In this document: positions 32,420-45,619 of the stretch, in pieces
Layout of the letters: each line of letters starts with the position of its first letter
Numbering within the stretch: position 1 is the first letter of the stretch
Source of the DNA: Piper betle
Lineage: Eukaryota > Streptophyta > Magnoliopsida > Piperales > Piperaceae
Length of the DNA: 64,000 nucleotides
Assembly (NCBI GenBank): GCA_033002965.1
Contig: JAURVB010014618.1
Coordinates: 176,736 to 240,735 of the forward strand
Direction: 5' to 3'
Made by a program: the position numbers and the translations under genes
Notes under the pieces: generated by a model
What the model saw: only the letters and a program-made list of their open reading frames with translations
The model's database searches: none
What the model was told of the DNA's origin: nothing

Positions 32420-34188
32420 AGCTAATGCCATCATGAGATATTCATATATTTCGTTCCCCTCATGCTGTGGAATGTCCGATGATTAGCCAAATTGTTAACA
32501 GGTTTATGAGACCAGAAATGCCGGCGCTTTATTCACAACCGTTTAATGGAATCTTGCCTTGCCATAACGACCCATTCTCATTCAGAAGAATCTTGGGTTG
32601 TCTTCTGAATTTACAGATGCTGTTTTTTAATTATTAATTGTATTTATTTATTTTTTTGGTCATGCTTCATGGCGGTAGTATGGTAGAGAGATTCTACATA
32701 TGAAGGACAACCTTTATTGAATTATATGCTTGTCAGTTTATTTTTTTCTTGCTATTGCTTCTAAGTTAAGCTGTTAATGTGGTCTGTGCCGGTCTCCATT
32801 TGTGGAGTTGTGTTTTCTTTGTGATCTCTGTATATGATCGAGGATTTTATATGGTACTGTTTATAGATCTTTAGAATGCCCTCTTTGGTGGAATGCAGAA
32901 TGTAGAGCAAAGAAGGCACATTGACAAGATTATAAAGAGATAATGTGTATTGTTATTACAGCTGGTTCTTACTGCTGGAAACAACTAAGGCGAATCTGTG
33001 GCATGGATTCTTGCAGATATTGTTGGAAACTGACTTTTGGCCGTTTACCTTGTATTACACTAAATTAGTTGGTGCTACATAGAAATTTAATATTTGTTCA
33101 GGTGACAAACATGGAGATGATATTATATCAATGTACAAGATCACCAAAACTTGTCTCCTGACATACAAGGGGAAAACGTTGTAGATGCAAGCTGATAGGA
33201 TTAACCTACTAATTGTATTTCCAGGTCTCAAAATTATTGGTGTTACCGTGGTCTGGATAGTCCTAGCTCTTTGGGTTGTCCTATCATAAGCCATATCCTT
33301 AATCGACTCAAAACTTTTGCTTCTCAATTCTTATTACCGTCATGCCAATTAATTCCTGTGTCCATCTTAAACAAGTTTTCTGGGAATATAGCTTAATATT
33401 GACTTCTCAATGCATATATAATGTGAAAGTGTCATGGGGCTTAATGCTGCCAAAATCTGTTTGATGCGGCCACCAAGCGCCAGACTTGGTTTGGATTTGT
33501 CGACTCGTGAGCATTTGCGCACAGTGGTGCAAGATTTATATTCCATGATCAGTTTGACTTCTCTAACCTCAAAAAATTGTCTTGACGTTTTTTTCCTTGA
33601 AGAGAATTGATTTCCTTACAGGCTTGGATGTTGTGATGTCTGTCCGACCTGGGATCCATGGACCACTTGCCGACCATGGCTTTATAACCATAACTTTCTT
33701 TGCAGAAATATGAGCCGGTATAATAACTGTGGTCACAACATTACGCATCACAACAACGAATAGTAACTCCGATCTGTACCTGAGATGTTTTGAAATGCTA
33801 TCGTGTTGTTTCTGAGCAGAATTCGTAAAGAGCCTTTCCTTTTCACCATTTAAATGCTCTCATGTTGTGCCTATGATGCTCATCAGTTGCTAACTATAAA
33901 ATAAGCACTTGTGAGCAATTGATATTATCATTCAAGGGGCGTATGGAAAACTGAGTCAATTGATTAGGAGAAAGCTGTTTCTGGTATAGGTTCACCCAGA
34001 AGACCCATCACCCTTAGGGCCATCCACCTTGCTCTCTTCCATGTCCATCCTCTTGGAAGACAAGGGGAGGCAAGATTCCTTGCTTGGTCTTCCAATGGTT
34101 AAACAGCCGGTGGGGTAGCTGGGGACCTGGGTATGCTGTCAAACAAACACAACCAAATTCGCAGATCTCAGAAGCCTAACAACCGATT
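32420..34188. other. Intergenic spacer
   Basis: No gene supported. It is moderately AT-rich with several short ORFs lacking family features. It ends at the target site of the next solo LTR. Confidence 0.5.
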
Positions 34189-34193
34189 CCAAT

Positions 34194-36912
34194 TGTAAAA
34201 CCCACAACTCGAGTCAGGGTTTTATATTCAGAACCGGTCGGTTCGACTCTTATTTTCGAGTCGAGTCAGATTCAGAACACGTGTACTGAGCCGACGCCAG
34301 TCGCGTGTATGAGCTATGAGGGTCATGCATACCCAAGTATATGATGATAACGTCATGAACACAGTAGAACAGAATGAGTTATCAGAATATATGAGAGTAT
34401 GCCAGCTATTTTTTTTATTTTTATATATAGTGGACCGTAGAATTAGTTTTAGGCCGTTTACCGCGTTAGGACGCGTTACGAGCAGTTTGGATGAGTTGAT
34501 AGTTCTAGAGCATATCATTACGATGTTTTAGTATTTGTTTGATTTTACGGGATTTTTCCCGATTTTTATAAATTTTTTTAGGATTTTATACGACTTAGTT
34601 ATTATACTTGACTCGAGCCGGGACGAGTCAAGTCTTATTTACAAGTTTGCCACCCAACCATTTCTTCCTCTCCCCGACCTTTCCTTTCTTCCCCAAACCC
34701 TAGCCGCGCCACCCTCCGCTCATCTCGCTGCCGCTGTCGATGCTGCCCGGCCGCCGATCGTCACCGACTAGCCCTGCCATGGTGTCGCCGTGCCTCCCCG
34801 ACCAGTCTTGGCCGCCATTTGGCCACGGCGACGCCAGATCGCCGCGCCAAGCGCCCCGCCCGCGCTGCGCTTGCGTAGTCGATTCCGCCGCCGGCGACCG
34901 TCGCCGCCACGATCAGGTGGTCACCTCAACACCCTCAACCCCTAGCAACCTTCCCTGACCGGAACGGAGGCCAGCGTCGCCCATCCTGGCCAGATCTCCG
35001 CACCACCACGGCCAACCTCTGTTTTAGCCATTTTCCGGCGAGCCACCACCTTGGCCGTCCACGTTGACGTCGTGGATGTGTCGGGCTTGCTGAGCCGGTT
35101 CTAATGGTACCCAATATGACCCCTATCCACCTAGTAGACGCCGCCGGTGATTGTCACCGGAAAATTGCTGAGTTGTCGGAAAACCGCCGAAACCGGCCGA
35201 AAAACCAGATTTGCAGGAATTTGGCAAATCCTCCACGGAGTTCATCTAGTCGATCCTGATTGACTTCGAACGCTGTTGAGCGTCGAATTCGAGCTCTGAG
35301 ACACGCGATGAAACCCTAATCATCGCAAATCGCTGACGACGTGAGGTATAATTACCTTCAATTTAATTAGTTAAAATTGATGATGATTGTTGACATAACA
35401 TGCTAGAATTGAGTAGATGTGCATGATGTGATTAACAGGGAATGATGGTTAAATGATCTGATGAACTAAAGTAAATTTGAGCATGATAATCGAGTACAAC
35501 GTAACTTAGGAAATATAATTAGGTTGATGTTAATAGGATAAGTTGGAATTACTTTCACATTTATAATTGTTGATTGTTATGGTTGATGTTTGTATTGTGA
35601 ATGTGTTTGATGTTCATTGCGTTTGATGCAACATTTAGTTAGCGGGCGTTAGTATTTAGTTTTGATGTGTAGGTACGGAGTAGGAGCTCGCCGCCTAGGC
35701 GCAATGACATGCTTGGAGCTTCTACCAGGTCCGTTTAGGACTCGTCTCTGTTTTACGCTCTTCTATTGTATGTTTATTTTATTATCTGTAGGACGGGTTA
35801 AGTGGCATTTTATCGGATCCCACTTAACTCGGGCCATTTAACCGAACAGTTTTTTCGGATTAATAACCCCTCGAGGATGATTTCGAAAACAAGATCCATC
35901 ACAAGTTGCCTTCGGGCCTATTATATAAATCCCTACCCAGCCCTATATATATATATATAGTAGTTTTCGCATTTTCAGTGAGACGAGAGATGGAGAAATC
36001 GACTGCACGTACCATGAGCGGATGCCGTGACAGTCAAAGCGGGCTCTGGATTAGTGCCAGTGAACTGTTCCATTCCCGAGGGATCCTGACAACTCCGCAT
36101 TTGAGTTCCTCACACCCAGAGAACATGGAGGTTTACGGGTACTATTTAGTACAGCGCATGTCCGGACTTGTGGTTCAAAGGGTATTAAAGGCGACTGCCT
36201 GAGAGTACTCGGTCTTCGTGCTCAAGGCTAGGAGAAATATGGAGGTAAGGAGAGGGCTTAAGATAAAGTTTTACGTGAAGTACTGAAAAGAAGTGCCGTG
36301 AGTGGCATAGTACCAGATAGATCGGGATGCTACCGGGTCTGCAGCCTAGTGGCTCCTCAGTAGTGCCCTTCAGAGTGTTTACGTGGAGCATATGATGTTT
36401 TCCTTCATATAAGAGTTTGCTCTCATAGCCATCTTGTTATAGTTATTTTATTTTCCGGACCAGTAACACTTGTTACTGACATGTTTTTATATTATATGTA
36501 GGTAATAATCACGAGTTGGAGGAGCCAGCTTGGACGGAGGAGCACTGTTGTCGCTTGCACACATGTCAGTCGATAGAGTGTTAATACTTTATTTATGATG
36601 CTATTATATTGTGAATGATGTGAAATGCTAAGACATGATATGATATGATTAAATGTAATGAGATGATGTTATGACATGATGAAAAGCTAAGACATGATGA
36701 CAAGAGGTGAGATGTGATCACAGTGCACAGCAGAAGTATGGCCCAAGTTCTATGTTAGGCTTTGTGCATTTATCAATGCATTGCAAGTTGTATCTTCATC
36801 TTAAGACGCCGAGATTGGATCCACATGAGTTAGGTTCGGGTTAGCTGACCTAGCTGGGGCTTGTAACATACTAGTTTGGTTCACGAGCGTGAACTAGATT
36901 TGAGGTGTTACA
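34194..36912 (-). mobile_element. Complete solo LTR of family S, 2719 bp, reverse orientation
   Basis: Reverse complement of the 9957-12912 type. It reads TGTAAAACCC at 34194 and ends GGTGTTACA at 36912. CCAAT is present on both sides (34189-34193 and 36913-36917), a perfect 5-bp target duplication. It shares with the 9957 copy the blocks ATGATGATAACGTCATGAAC, AGTGGCATTTTATCGGATCC, GGGCCATTTAACCG and CGGACCAGTAACACTTGTTA. No internal region, so it is a solo LTR. Confidence 0.92.
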
Positions 36913-37344
36913 CCAATCCCCCTACAGCCCACAGGGTATGGTCTCCTCCAACAACCCTTTCTAGCTCTATCTTGGACCATTTCAGATTGGATCCAATGCA
37001 AAGGGGAGCTCAGGGCTGCTTGCTCTGCCCTTAATGGAATAGGAATTTAGGACTGCGAAATCTCCTCAAGATCACAGTAACAAAATTACAAAATTTCCTC
37101 CTCAACAAAACAGTTAACATTCCCCTTAACGAAGAGAAGAAAGCTTGAGAAGCTGATCATAGTTTCATATATTGCAAGAAGATGACAAGTGGTTATCATT
37201 TCATAAAACTAAAGTAAGTTGGAGGTGATATTTCTGAACACCATGAAAGCGCTTTGTTACTACTATATATCATCGAATAAGAATAGATAACATAAGTAAA
37301 CATATGTTATTTGGAACAATAAAGAAGGTGCCCCCACTTCAGCT

Positions 37345-39077
37345 TGTTGGGATTTTAGCACAAAAAATCTCTAAATTCCATGTGTGTTTTGATAGGGCAA
37401 ATCAATGAAGTACCAAAGATAGAAGACAAATAAATTTAAACCGAAAACTTTCCTAATACATGAGTGAACTCACTCTCAAACATGTAAAACACTCTACCCC
37501 AATACAGGTAAAAACTCTACCCAAATATTAAAAACTCTACCTTAATGCAAGTAGAAAACTCTACCCATGTGTGGAAAGCTCCACCTCAATAATTAATACT
37601 ACTTTTAATTATAAACCATAGACAAAAGGTAGAAAAAGATAACAAATTAACCAATATTGATCTTGTCAAAGAACTCAAAGTCACATTTTCTCTACACAAC
37701 GAACAATTTCTCTTTCTTCTCCCACATACATCACAAATGGTGACCCTGTCCATATCTACAACCTCTCATGTCTCCCATAAGGTAGAACATTTTATAGAAC
37801 TTTCTCAAAAGGAAAGCACACCCAACATATATATCTAACCATATATTTATAAACTTCCTCTTGAAAATGAAGAGCCAATCCAAAATGCTACTTCCTGAGC
37901 ATTAGAATTCTAAATAATGAGTTTCTTTTTGTATTCCATAAATTCTCCTAGAATTCCTTGTACATGTTTGAATATCTGTATGTCTTCACGACTTCTCATG
38001 TAATTGAACACTTTTTCATGAGACGGAATATCTTAAACAATTATCCCTTTTCAAACCATAAAAAATACTTTGAAAAATCTTTCACTTTGCATAGTTGTCG
38101 AACACCTATCGAACTTGATGTACTATTGTCGACCGCTTGTCGACCACCATTACACAAAGAGAGAAATATCTTAGCACATGTCCCCTCCTAATTCATGTGC
38201 AATGCTCTCTATCTTCCCTGTTTGGAACTTCTAGCATACCTCTTATACTCGTATAGAAGAACAATATTGGAAACACATCTATAATTTTGAACGAACCAAA
38301 CTCTTTTATAATCTATCTCACAAACCTCTACACAACGAATCATAGCTCTATGCGCCAAAGCTCTGATACCACATGTTGGAATTTTAACACAAAAAATCCA
38401 TAAACTCTATGTTGTGTGTTTTAACAAAGCAAATTAATAAATATAAAAGATAGAAGATACACAAATTTAAACTGGAAATTTTCCCAACACATAAGTAAAC
38501 TCACTCTCATACATGTAGAAAGTTTGAGTTTCTACCCAAACGTGGAAAATTCCACCCCAATGCAAGTAGAAAACTCTACACAAATGTAAAAAACTCCACC
38601 TTAATACAAGTAGAAAATTTTACCCAAGTATAGAAAACTCCACCGCAATGAATAATATTAGTTCCAATTATAAACCATAGACAAAAGGTAGAAAAAGATA
38701 AGAAATTAATCATTGTTGATCTTGTTAAAGAACCCGAAGTCTCGTCTTCTCCTCACAACGAACAATTTTTATTTCTTCTTCTACATATACTACCAATGGT
38801 GACCCTATCTAGATCTACAACCTCTAATGTCTCCCTAAGGGAGAATATTCTATGAAACTTCCCCAAGGGAAAACACACTTAGCACATATGTCCAACCATA
38901 TATTTCTAAAATAGAGATCCAGAACACCTCTTAGAAATGAAGAGCCAACTCTAAATACTGCTTCTTTAGCATTGAAATCCTTGCCAGTTAGTATCTTCTT
39001 ATACCTCTTTGAATATCTTCATAACTATGACTTCTTATATGATTGAATGTTTTTTCATGGAAGGAATATCTCAACGA
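37345..39077 (-). mobile_element. 1.7-kb LTR element with almost no interior (TRIM/small LARD type)
   Basis: Two direct repeats of about 700 bp (37345-38039 and 38374-39077) flank 334 bp. Both begin TGTTGG(G)ATTTTA(G/A)CACAAAAAATC. On the minus strand the sequence after the 5' LTR is TGTGGTATCAGAGCTTTGG, an initiator-Met primer site. The sequence before the 3' LTR is GGTTTGAAAAGGGATAAT, a purine tract. There is no coding capacity in the 334-bp interior. The LTRs differ substantially and no clean target duplication was found, so it is old. It must have moved with enzymes from another element. Confidence 0.82.
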
Positions 39078-39500
39078 CCTGGTGGAAGGTACAATGTTAC
39101 AAGTCATGTTGCTGTCTTTGTCGCAGAAACTAGTCTCCAATGTCAATCAAAGATTCAAGATCAATGTGGATAATTGGATGCTTCACTAACAAAATAATTA
39201 ATTATTAACCAGTTGAAAGAGATGGTTGTAGTAGAGTACAAATTCAGATAAATGCCACCATTAACAAAGGTTTTGAATGAATATATGAATTCATTATCAG
39301 AAGATTCAGAAATGTACTAGTAGTAGTATAGTAGTAGAACATGAAACCATTTGATCAAAGATCTTCAATTGATAATTATCCAAACACTAGATTAGACATG
39401 CAAAAAAATATTAACGATCAATAAGCAAAAAGAAGAAGAAGACGGAGATGGAAGATTGATGATATTCAAAGCAAACCATTGTTGTTGATTTTGTTGTTGG

Positions 39501-39944
39501 TGTTGGAAATTGGACATAAAACTCCCACATAAATCAGGAATTGTATCATATGTTATTATATAAGGTTGGCTAAATTAAATTGATCTACTAAAGTTAAAGG
39601 TTATGAGCCATAAATTAAGGTGTGGAATTTAATGAGGAAAGTGTGGAATTTAATGTGTAGATACCTTTTCATAAATTCTCTTCGTTATGGGTGGAATTGA
39701 ATTTATGGAACTAAGGCTATAAATATGGAGGTTATGGTCCCTAGATTCATATCTGGTTTCGTTCTGGTATCCCATTGTCCAGAACTTTGGTTTAGAAAAC
39801 TAGTCTTGAATTTGGAAGATCCAAAACCTAAGTGATCAAGACTCTGATTTCTTTATGGCTTCAGGTACGCTCGCTATTTCATTTATTTATTTTATTTCTC
39901 TCGATAATTTGATATGAAATCTAAATTCTAAATAAAGTCTATCA
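39501..39944 (+). mobile_element. 444-bp solo LTR of a different family
   Basis: It starts TGTTGGAAATTGGAC and ends AATAAAGTCTATCA. Flanks are GTTGG on both sides (39496-39500 and 39945-39949), a perfect 5-bp duplication. Inside are a TATA box (GGCTATAAATATGG, about 39716) and a terminal AATAAA (39931), the order expected of an LTR promoter and polyadenylation signal, which sets the strand. Length and TGTTGG start suit a Copia-type LTR. Confidence 0.75.
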
Positions 39945-39957
39945 GTTGGTGCTCCTT

Positions 39958-39960
39958 CAA

Positions 39961-40029
<69 letters not shown>
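39958..40029. repeat. Compound microsatellite (AT)n(AG)n
   Basis: An uninterrupted AT run at about 39960-39986 passes straight into an AG run to about 40029. Confidence 0.95.
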
Positions 40030-40031
<2 letters not shown>

Positions 40032-42765
40032 AGTTCTAAGAGGAGGTAGTGGAGACCTAGGGGGATGTGAGGGGGCAGAGCGGCAGCAGCTGGGGCTTGG
40101 ACGTAGCCCTGGGTGAGGGGTGCAAGTAGAAGCCCTTATTGGCGATGGCCCGCTCCGTGGCAGCAGTGGGGTTGATAGCCAGCACCATAGAAGACAATGG
40201 CAGCTGGTTGAAGGGGTCATGGGTGAGGGCATCACTGGGTTGAGCACCAGTGCAGGGAAGTCGAGGATGCTCGGCGAGAGGATCTCTGCCTGTAGCTATT
40301 GTGGAGAGACCCCGTGCCGGCCATCTTAAGAAGGAAAATGAGTTATAAATAACGTATAAAAGAAAAAATTATAAAAGGATAATGCTTATTTACTTTATAT
40401 TATGGAAGAGAGAATATTTTTTTATGTTACTAAGTAGTGGGAAAATTAAGACTAATTACCAAATAAGGGGAAAATACAAATTATCTAAAGTATTAGCATT
40501 TAAAAAATTAAAATAAATTCAACTAAAATTATTAAAAATTATAAAAAAATTAGATAGTAACCTGATCTAGTTGCTCCTTGGCACAGTTGGCGGACCAAGT
40601 TGCCCCTAGGCGGAGGGTGCATGGATTTGATTGATCCAGCTACCCCTCGACCTGGGTAGGCAAATTTGGCTGCCCAATGCAAGGTGACCAGATCTATGCG
40701 CGCCTAGGCCAAGGGTGGCCAGATTTGGCAGTTTGACTTTAGGTGGTTGGATACGGGTGCCCTCACCATAGAGGCGGCCAACCCGAAAAGCTACCAAGGG
40801 ACCTTTGGCCGCCCTAGAGTAAAAAATCTTTTTTAAAAAATATTTTATTATAAAATAAACTTAATGGCAGTTTTGTCATTATAATATTTCTTTTGTAATT
40901 AGTTTTGATTTTTTCACCTCTTGGTAATATTAATTTTTTTGATAAAAACTCTTTTAAAATAGTTATATATAAAAGAGAAAATAAAAAGAGAGGAAGGGGG
41001 TGGGCGTTGGGGGTGGTATGTATGCCCAGGCAGCTGTCCCGCCAGCCGGGGATGGCCAATATGGGATCAGAAGCTAGTTGGGAGGAAGAACGAATTACAT
41101 GGAAGAGGAAGAAAATGAGTGATCGGATTCGGAGCTCCCCAATCATCATGAACTATTGTCTATCGATGACCCGATCGCTGGGGACGAACTAGCTCTTGAT
41201 CACCGGCTGCTTGGTTTGGGGGTATATGATCTATTCCTGTACCTTGGCGTTGCCTATATGAATGTTATATACATACATGAATCTACAATTTATTTTCCTA
41301 TAATCAATTTGACAGCTTAATCATCATTATAATTGTAAGCATTAAGAGCACATGCAATGTCAACCCACTCTGGGTAGCCAATCTTTCATCTAAATCACAT
41401 TACTTTTTTGAACTTAAATAAAATTGTTCCCCGCCATCATCCAACCATTTTTACAATCTAAAGGCTCGCATTAAATGAAGTCGACCCAATAACGTTGCAT
41501 ATACTAATTTTTCTTTATTATATTATATATAATATATAATTCGAGTATATATTGAAGTACATTACTAGCTCACTACTAACGGTCAGCTTCATTGAACTTA
41601 AAGAGACATTTACTTGTGAGGAGTGAATATCGGTTATTATAAATTAGAGGGTAAAGTTTCATATATTATGTGTGGTAGGGAGAAAAAATATTTAAGACTG
41701 AAATACCTTTAAAAGGTATTTTACCATGGAGAGGGATTTGATTCACTAAGGAAATATAGTGGGATGGTTTGAGTTAAAAAAGATTTAATATATGGATATG
41801 GGTTAGTCAAGAGAAGGTTTTCTTTTTGAGACACCCATGTGAGATGAGTGTGAGGGCTTTTTCTCCGCTCCACCGTGGTCACCGCCGTCCTCGCTGTCGG
41901 TGAGTCAGCCTCTCACTATCTCCTCCCCCAACCCACCTCTCTTCCCTCTCTCTTTTCCATGAGCAGTTCAATTCTTACCCCTCTCCCCTCTCTTTCATAC
42001 TTTGATCCCCCCTCTCTTTCACACTTTGATGTTATTATCATTAACATCTAACCCACTTCAAGGAGCTGTTCAGCATATAATGCTGGTCAAAACATATGGT
42101 TGGTTGAGTGCCATTAGTGAGAATAGTAATTCACTATTTTATAATGACTAGAAATGCAGTTGCTAAAGACTATATTTCTACTAGTGTTGGGAAGTTTTTA
42201 GAATCAAGTAAAATTTTAAACTATGATATATTTAACTAATTTTATTCATAGAAGGGAATTCAACAATGATCAATGATTAAAAGTTGGAGATTTAACCAAT
42301 CAAAATATTATAAAATAATAAATAATAAATCAAAATATTATAATATATATTTTTATTCAAGTATAATTATTTTTAAAAGTAGGAGATTTGAAAAATCAAA
42401 ATATAAAAAAATAAAAAATAAAAAAATTAAATATTATAGGATACTTCTCATTCAAATAGGAATTATTTTTAAAATCAAAATCAATTAGAATTTATTATTG
42501 TCTGTCTTATTTTTGAATGAGAGTTTATTTATAAAATTAAAATTTATCTATAATATAAGTTATGCACAATATAAAATCTTGCTAATACTGCTGTGATAAT
42601 TTATGGCAAGTGACAACAAGACATGGTAGTGCTATGTGCACCAATAAAACACACACACATGTGACTTAATAAATAAAACACACACAACATGGTAAGTGAC
42701 GCACTAAATTACTCTAAAGAATAGGTGTAGTTGATATATATATATATGTATATATATAGTAGAGA
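40030..42765. other. Spacer with a GC-rich fragment and one low-copy repeat copy
   Basis: 40030-40330 is GC-rich and unlike its surroundings, but in no frame could I assign it to a known protein. 41595-41700 resembles the repeat seen at 57610-57700 (GAGTGAATAT...TTATAAATTAGA...CATATATTATGTG). The rest is AT-rich. 42290-42480 is especially rich in A and T runs. No gene supported. Confidence 0.5.
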
Positions 42766-45281
42766 CTACACCATGTCATAACTCGGATCCGCTGCCATTC
42801 TTCTCGACTTGTTACCCCGATTATTAGATGTTTGAGATATAGCTTGTGGACATTGCCTTGCTAGCCGGCCACTGCTCAAACTTTTTAGCTCCAAGTCAAC
42901 GTCTTTCATCGACTTATAGCACCTCTCGTTGATTCCACCTTCCTTCAAGCAATTCCTTGCCAGCCTTACTAGATTGATTACTCCTTCGTCGCTAATCACC
43001 TCGCCCTCTTGATTCATGAAATCATCGAGTAACGTTTCGCAATGTTTGAATAGTTGATCCGATCCAAGTTCACTGAATTTATTATAACCCTTCAAGCTGG
43101 GCAACTTCCCAGTCAAAAGCTCCACAAGCACCAGCCCAAAGCAGAAGACGTTGCTCTCTTGGCTCACATCTTTGAAATGTTTACAGTAACCCAATGTCCC
43201 TTGCACTAATGTTGTTAGTGACACCTCCAAAAGGGGCGATATATTTGCAAAGATACCAGCGGTTTCGGCAGCAAACAAAACTGGGTCCGGTGCTTGATCA
43301 GCCGGTTGATCCTTGTCGTCGTCGATCATACTCCGGCCCTTTCTCGGATTCAGTTGGTAGACGAGCAGCAGCTTGCTTGTCTCAAAACAACCACCCAATA
43401 ACTGTAGCATGTTCATCTCCCCTTCTTGTACAAGTCCACAATCTCTTGGATGAAGTGGTTGTTGCCTTGTAAGCGCATATCCGGTGCGTTTACCTCTTTA
43501 ACTGCTACATAAACGTCGCCGTTAAAATTACAATCGGGAAGCTTCCCTATGTATACACTCCCTCTAAAATTTGAGTCGGAGTCGATAACCGTTTGTAGAA
43601 GTCTCTTAGCAGAGAAGTTCCATGTTGCACCCTGTAGTTCTTTCTTAGTGAAGAACCTAAAACTTTTGAGTTTAGGATCTGAACGAGTGAGGCGTCGCAT
43701 GTGGAAACCACCATTGCTGGCATAATTTCTCCCTCTAGGCAAGGACATTAGCTTCCCTCTGAGGTATCTCTTGTACAGTTGTCCAAATGCTAGAAACAGG
43801 ACGGCCACAGCAAAACCAGTAGCTGCAAAGTTAATCAAGTGCAATAAATTATTAGCCGTTAATACATACATGTCAAAGCCAGTTTCGTGACCGATGATCA
43901 AGTTGGTAGCCATAATATCACACAGCTGATGCAATTATTTCATGTGTTAATTAGATAAATAAACATGTTGAGTAAGCAGAACAAGTGGTTATAAATACAC
44001 TCTACTAATGTTTACTCAAGTGTTGTATGTATATGTGCCGATCGACTAGGTTACGTACCGAGACCCAACTCCATCATCCTGGATGCTTCTTCACATGTAT
44101 AGCTTCCTGGCTGGTTCTTGCATATTGGTTTATTGCCAGAGCAAATGGTTTGATTCTTTTGGCACTCGTCGATATCTACACGATCGAGATCATGCAAAAT
44201 ATGATCAATGTATAAATATGTATGGTTCGCCCATGAAATTAGTCGATCCACACACACACACACAAATCGAAAAAATTAAAAGAAGCCACTTCTTAGAAGC
44301 ATGCAAAATATGATCAAAGTACGACGTATATGGAAGTTCGACCATGAAATTCATAATGTCGAGCATCTTTACCGGTACAATTGCTGGGGAGATACGGGTT
44401 GCCCTCGTAGCCATCGTTACAAAAGCAGCGGATGCCAGAATTGTTATAAGAGTTGTTACAGTATGTGTTAAGCCCGCAGATCGTGTTGGCCGAATTACAC
44501 GATAAATTTGGGATTGCCCAGTCCAAAACCAGTGGTCGTGTCTCGTTACTCTTGTACCACAGAGAATTCCCGTCATAGATGTCCTCCTGCCGGAAAGAGT
44601 AGTTGTCTTTGTCTACCACAAAAGCATAGCCGCACGAGTAAGGGTCCCTGGCGTTTGTGTAGTTAGCTACCGATTGCAACGAAATGTCGAATCCTTTCAT
44701 ACCTTCGGGAACGGCTAGTTGACAGCACCCGATGCCATCGCACTTGCCATCTTCGAGATTCTGAAAACCGACATCACAAAACGAGAGACAACCGGCATTA
44801 AAGTTCTTGCCCCTTGTGCCTTGGAGGATGCCCAGAGTGTCGCACCCGACAGCAGTGAAAATGTTCCTCTTGCTTGAAAACGTGAAAGGGGAAGTCTCCG
44901 TGATTGTGATGCCGTTCCAAAAATCAGTATAGGGGGATCCTCCATCGTAACAGTCGTAGCTAAGCCACATGTTGATGGAGAGCTCCCCGTTCCGACGCTG
45001 ATATGTCCGATGTGTAGATCGCGTGGCACATACTGTGGCCATGTTGTTTGGACGGGGCCATTATTGGGAGGGAAGTATAAGGCTGGTGGATGGAAGGAGG
45101 CGTTGCATACCAGCTTGAACTCCTGGGAGAAGTAGCAGTCGGCAGGATCGTCGGCGAGGCCAAATGGGTAGGGCAAGTTGATGTCGCCGCAGCTGCGAGT
45201 GCACGAGTCGATGGCCGGGAAAGCGGCCGCCGCAAGTGTCACCAACGCTGCTGCGACTTGCACCGACGTCGACGGCCTCAT
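42766..45281 (-). pseudogene. Wall-associated-kinase-like (WAK/WAKL) relic
   Basis: Parts in order: exon 1 45281-44373 with a signal peptide, the galacturonan-binding Cys-rich domain (CTRSCGDINLPYPFG, LVCNASF, VVDKDNYSF, WYKSNETRPLVLDWAI) and a first EGF-like unit (CFCNDGYEGNPYLPSNC). Exon 2, 44175-44059, has a calcium-EGF start (DIDECQKNQTICSGNKPIC, PGSYTC). Then comes a membrane segment (ATGFAVAVLFLAFG), a kinase N-lobe with the Lys motif VAVKEV, and a C-lobe. WAKs are wall-to-cytosol receptor kinases. Lesions: exon 1 loses frame at about 45010, between HIGHISV and NGELSINMW. The frame slips again near 43420, before MNMLQLLGGCFETSK. The whole HRD catalytic loop and DFG segment is missing between AAETAGIFANIS and VQGTLGYC. 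It cannot be an active kinase. Confidence 0.85.
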
Positions 45282-45530
45282 CTTTGATCACTAGTGCTAG
45301 TCTGCTACTACGTCGATATTAATATAAACCTGCGCTACCGATCGACCTATAATGCTCAACATGGTTTATGACTCATGTTCTCGAAAGAAGATGCGAACAG
45401 GTCAATTAACAGTTTATTTTAATAATACTAGTCATGCTGTCTATTCGTTCCGTCGTACATTGCGAGAATTAGGCATGATTTATTTGTGTATGTTGCAAAT
45501 TGCCATTCACCAATCTATACTTAGTCACTT

Positions 45531-45548
45531 GCCCGCGCTGTACGCGGC
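45531..45548. repeat. CCGCG...CGCGG hairpin motif (1)
   Basis: GCCCGCGCTGTACGCGGC can fold with arms CCGCG and CGCGG. It stands at the edge of a long AT-rich repetitive tract. A similar hairpin occurs at 47364-47380 and a weaker one at about 52976. Confidence 0.5.
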
Positions 45549-45619
45549 ATTAAATAATTACAATGGAGTATACTTTTAAATTTTTTTAAATTTACTAGTT
45601 TTTATTTGTAATAGGATAA

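Noticed and set aside
33569..33751. Minus-strand 60-codon ORF
   Set aside because: No recognisable domain, no splice context, in an AT-rich spacer.
37340..39082. Target duplication for the 1.7-kb LTR element
   Set aside because: The flanks CAGCT and CCTGG do not match and shifting by one or two bases does not help, so none is claimed.
41340..41420. AAGAGCACATGCAATGTCAA resembling the end of a plant MITE
   Set aside because: No matching inverted end or target duplication could be located nearby.
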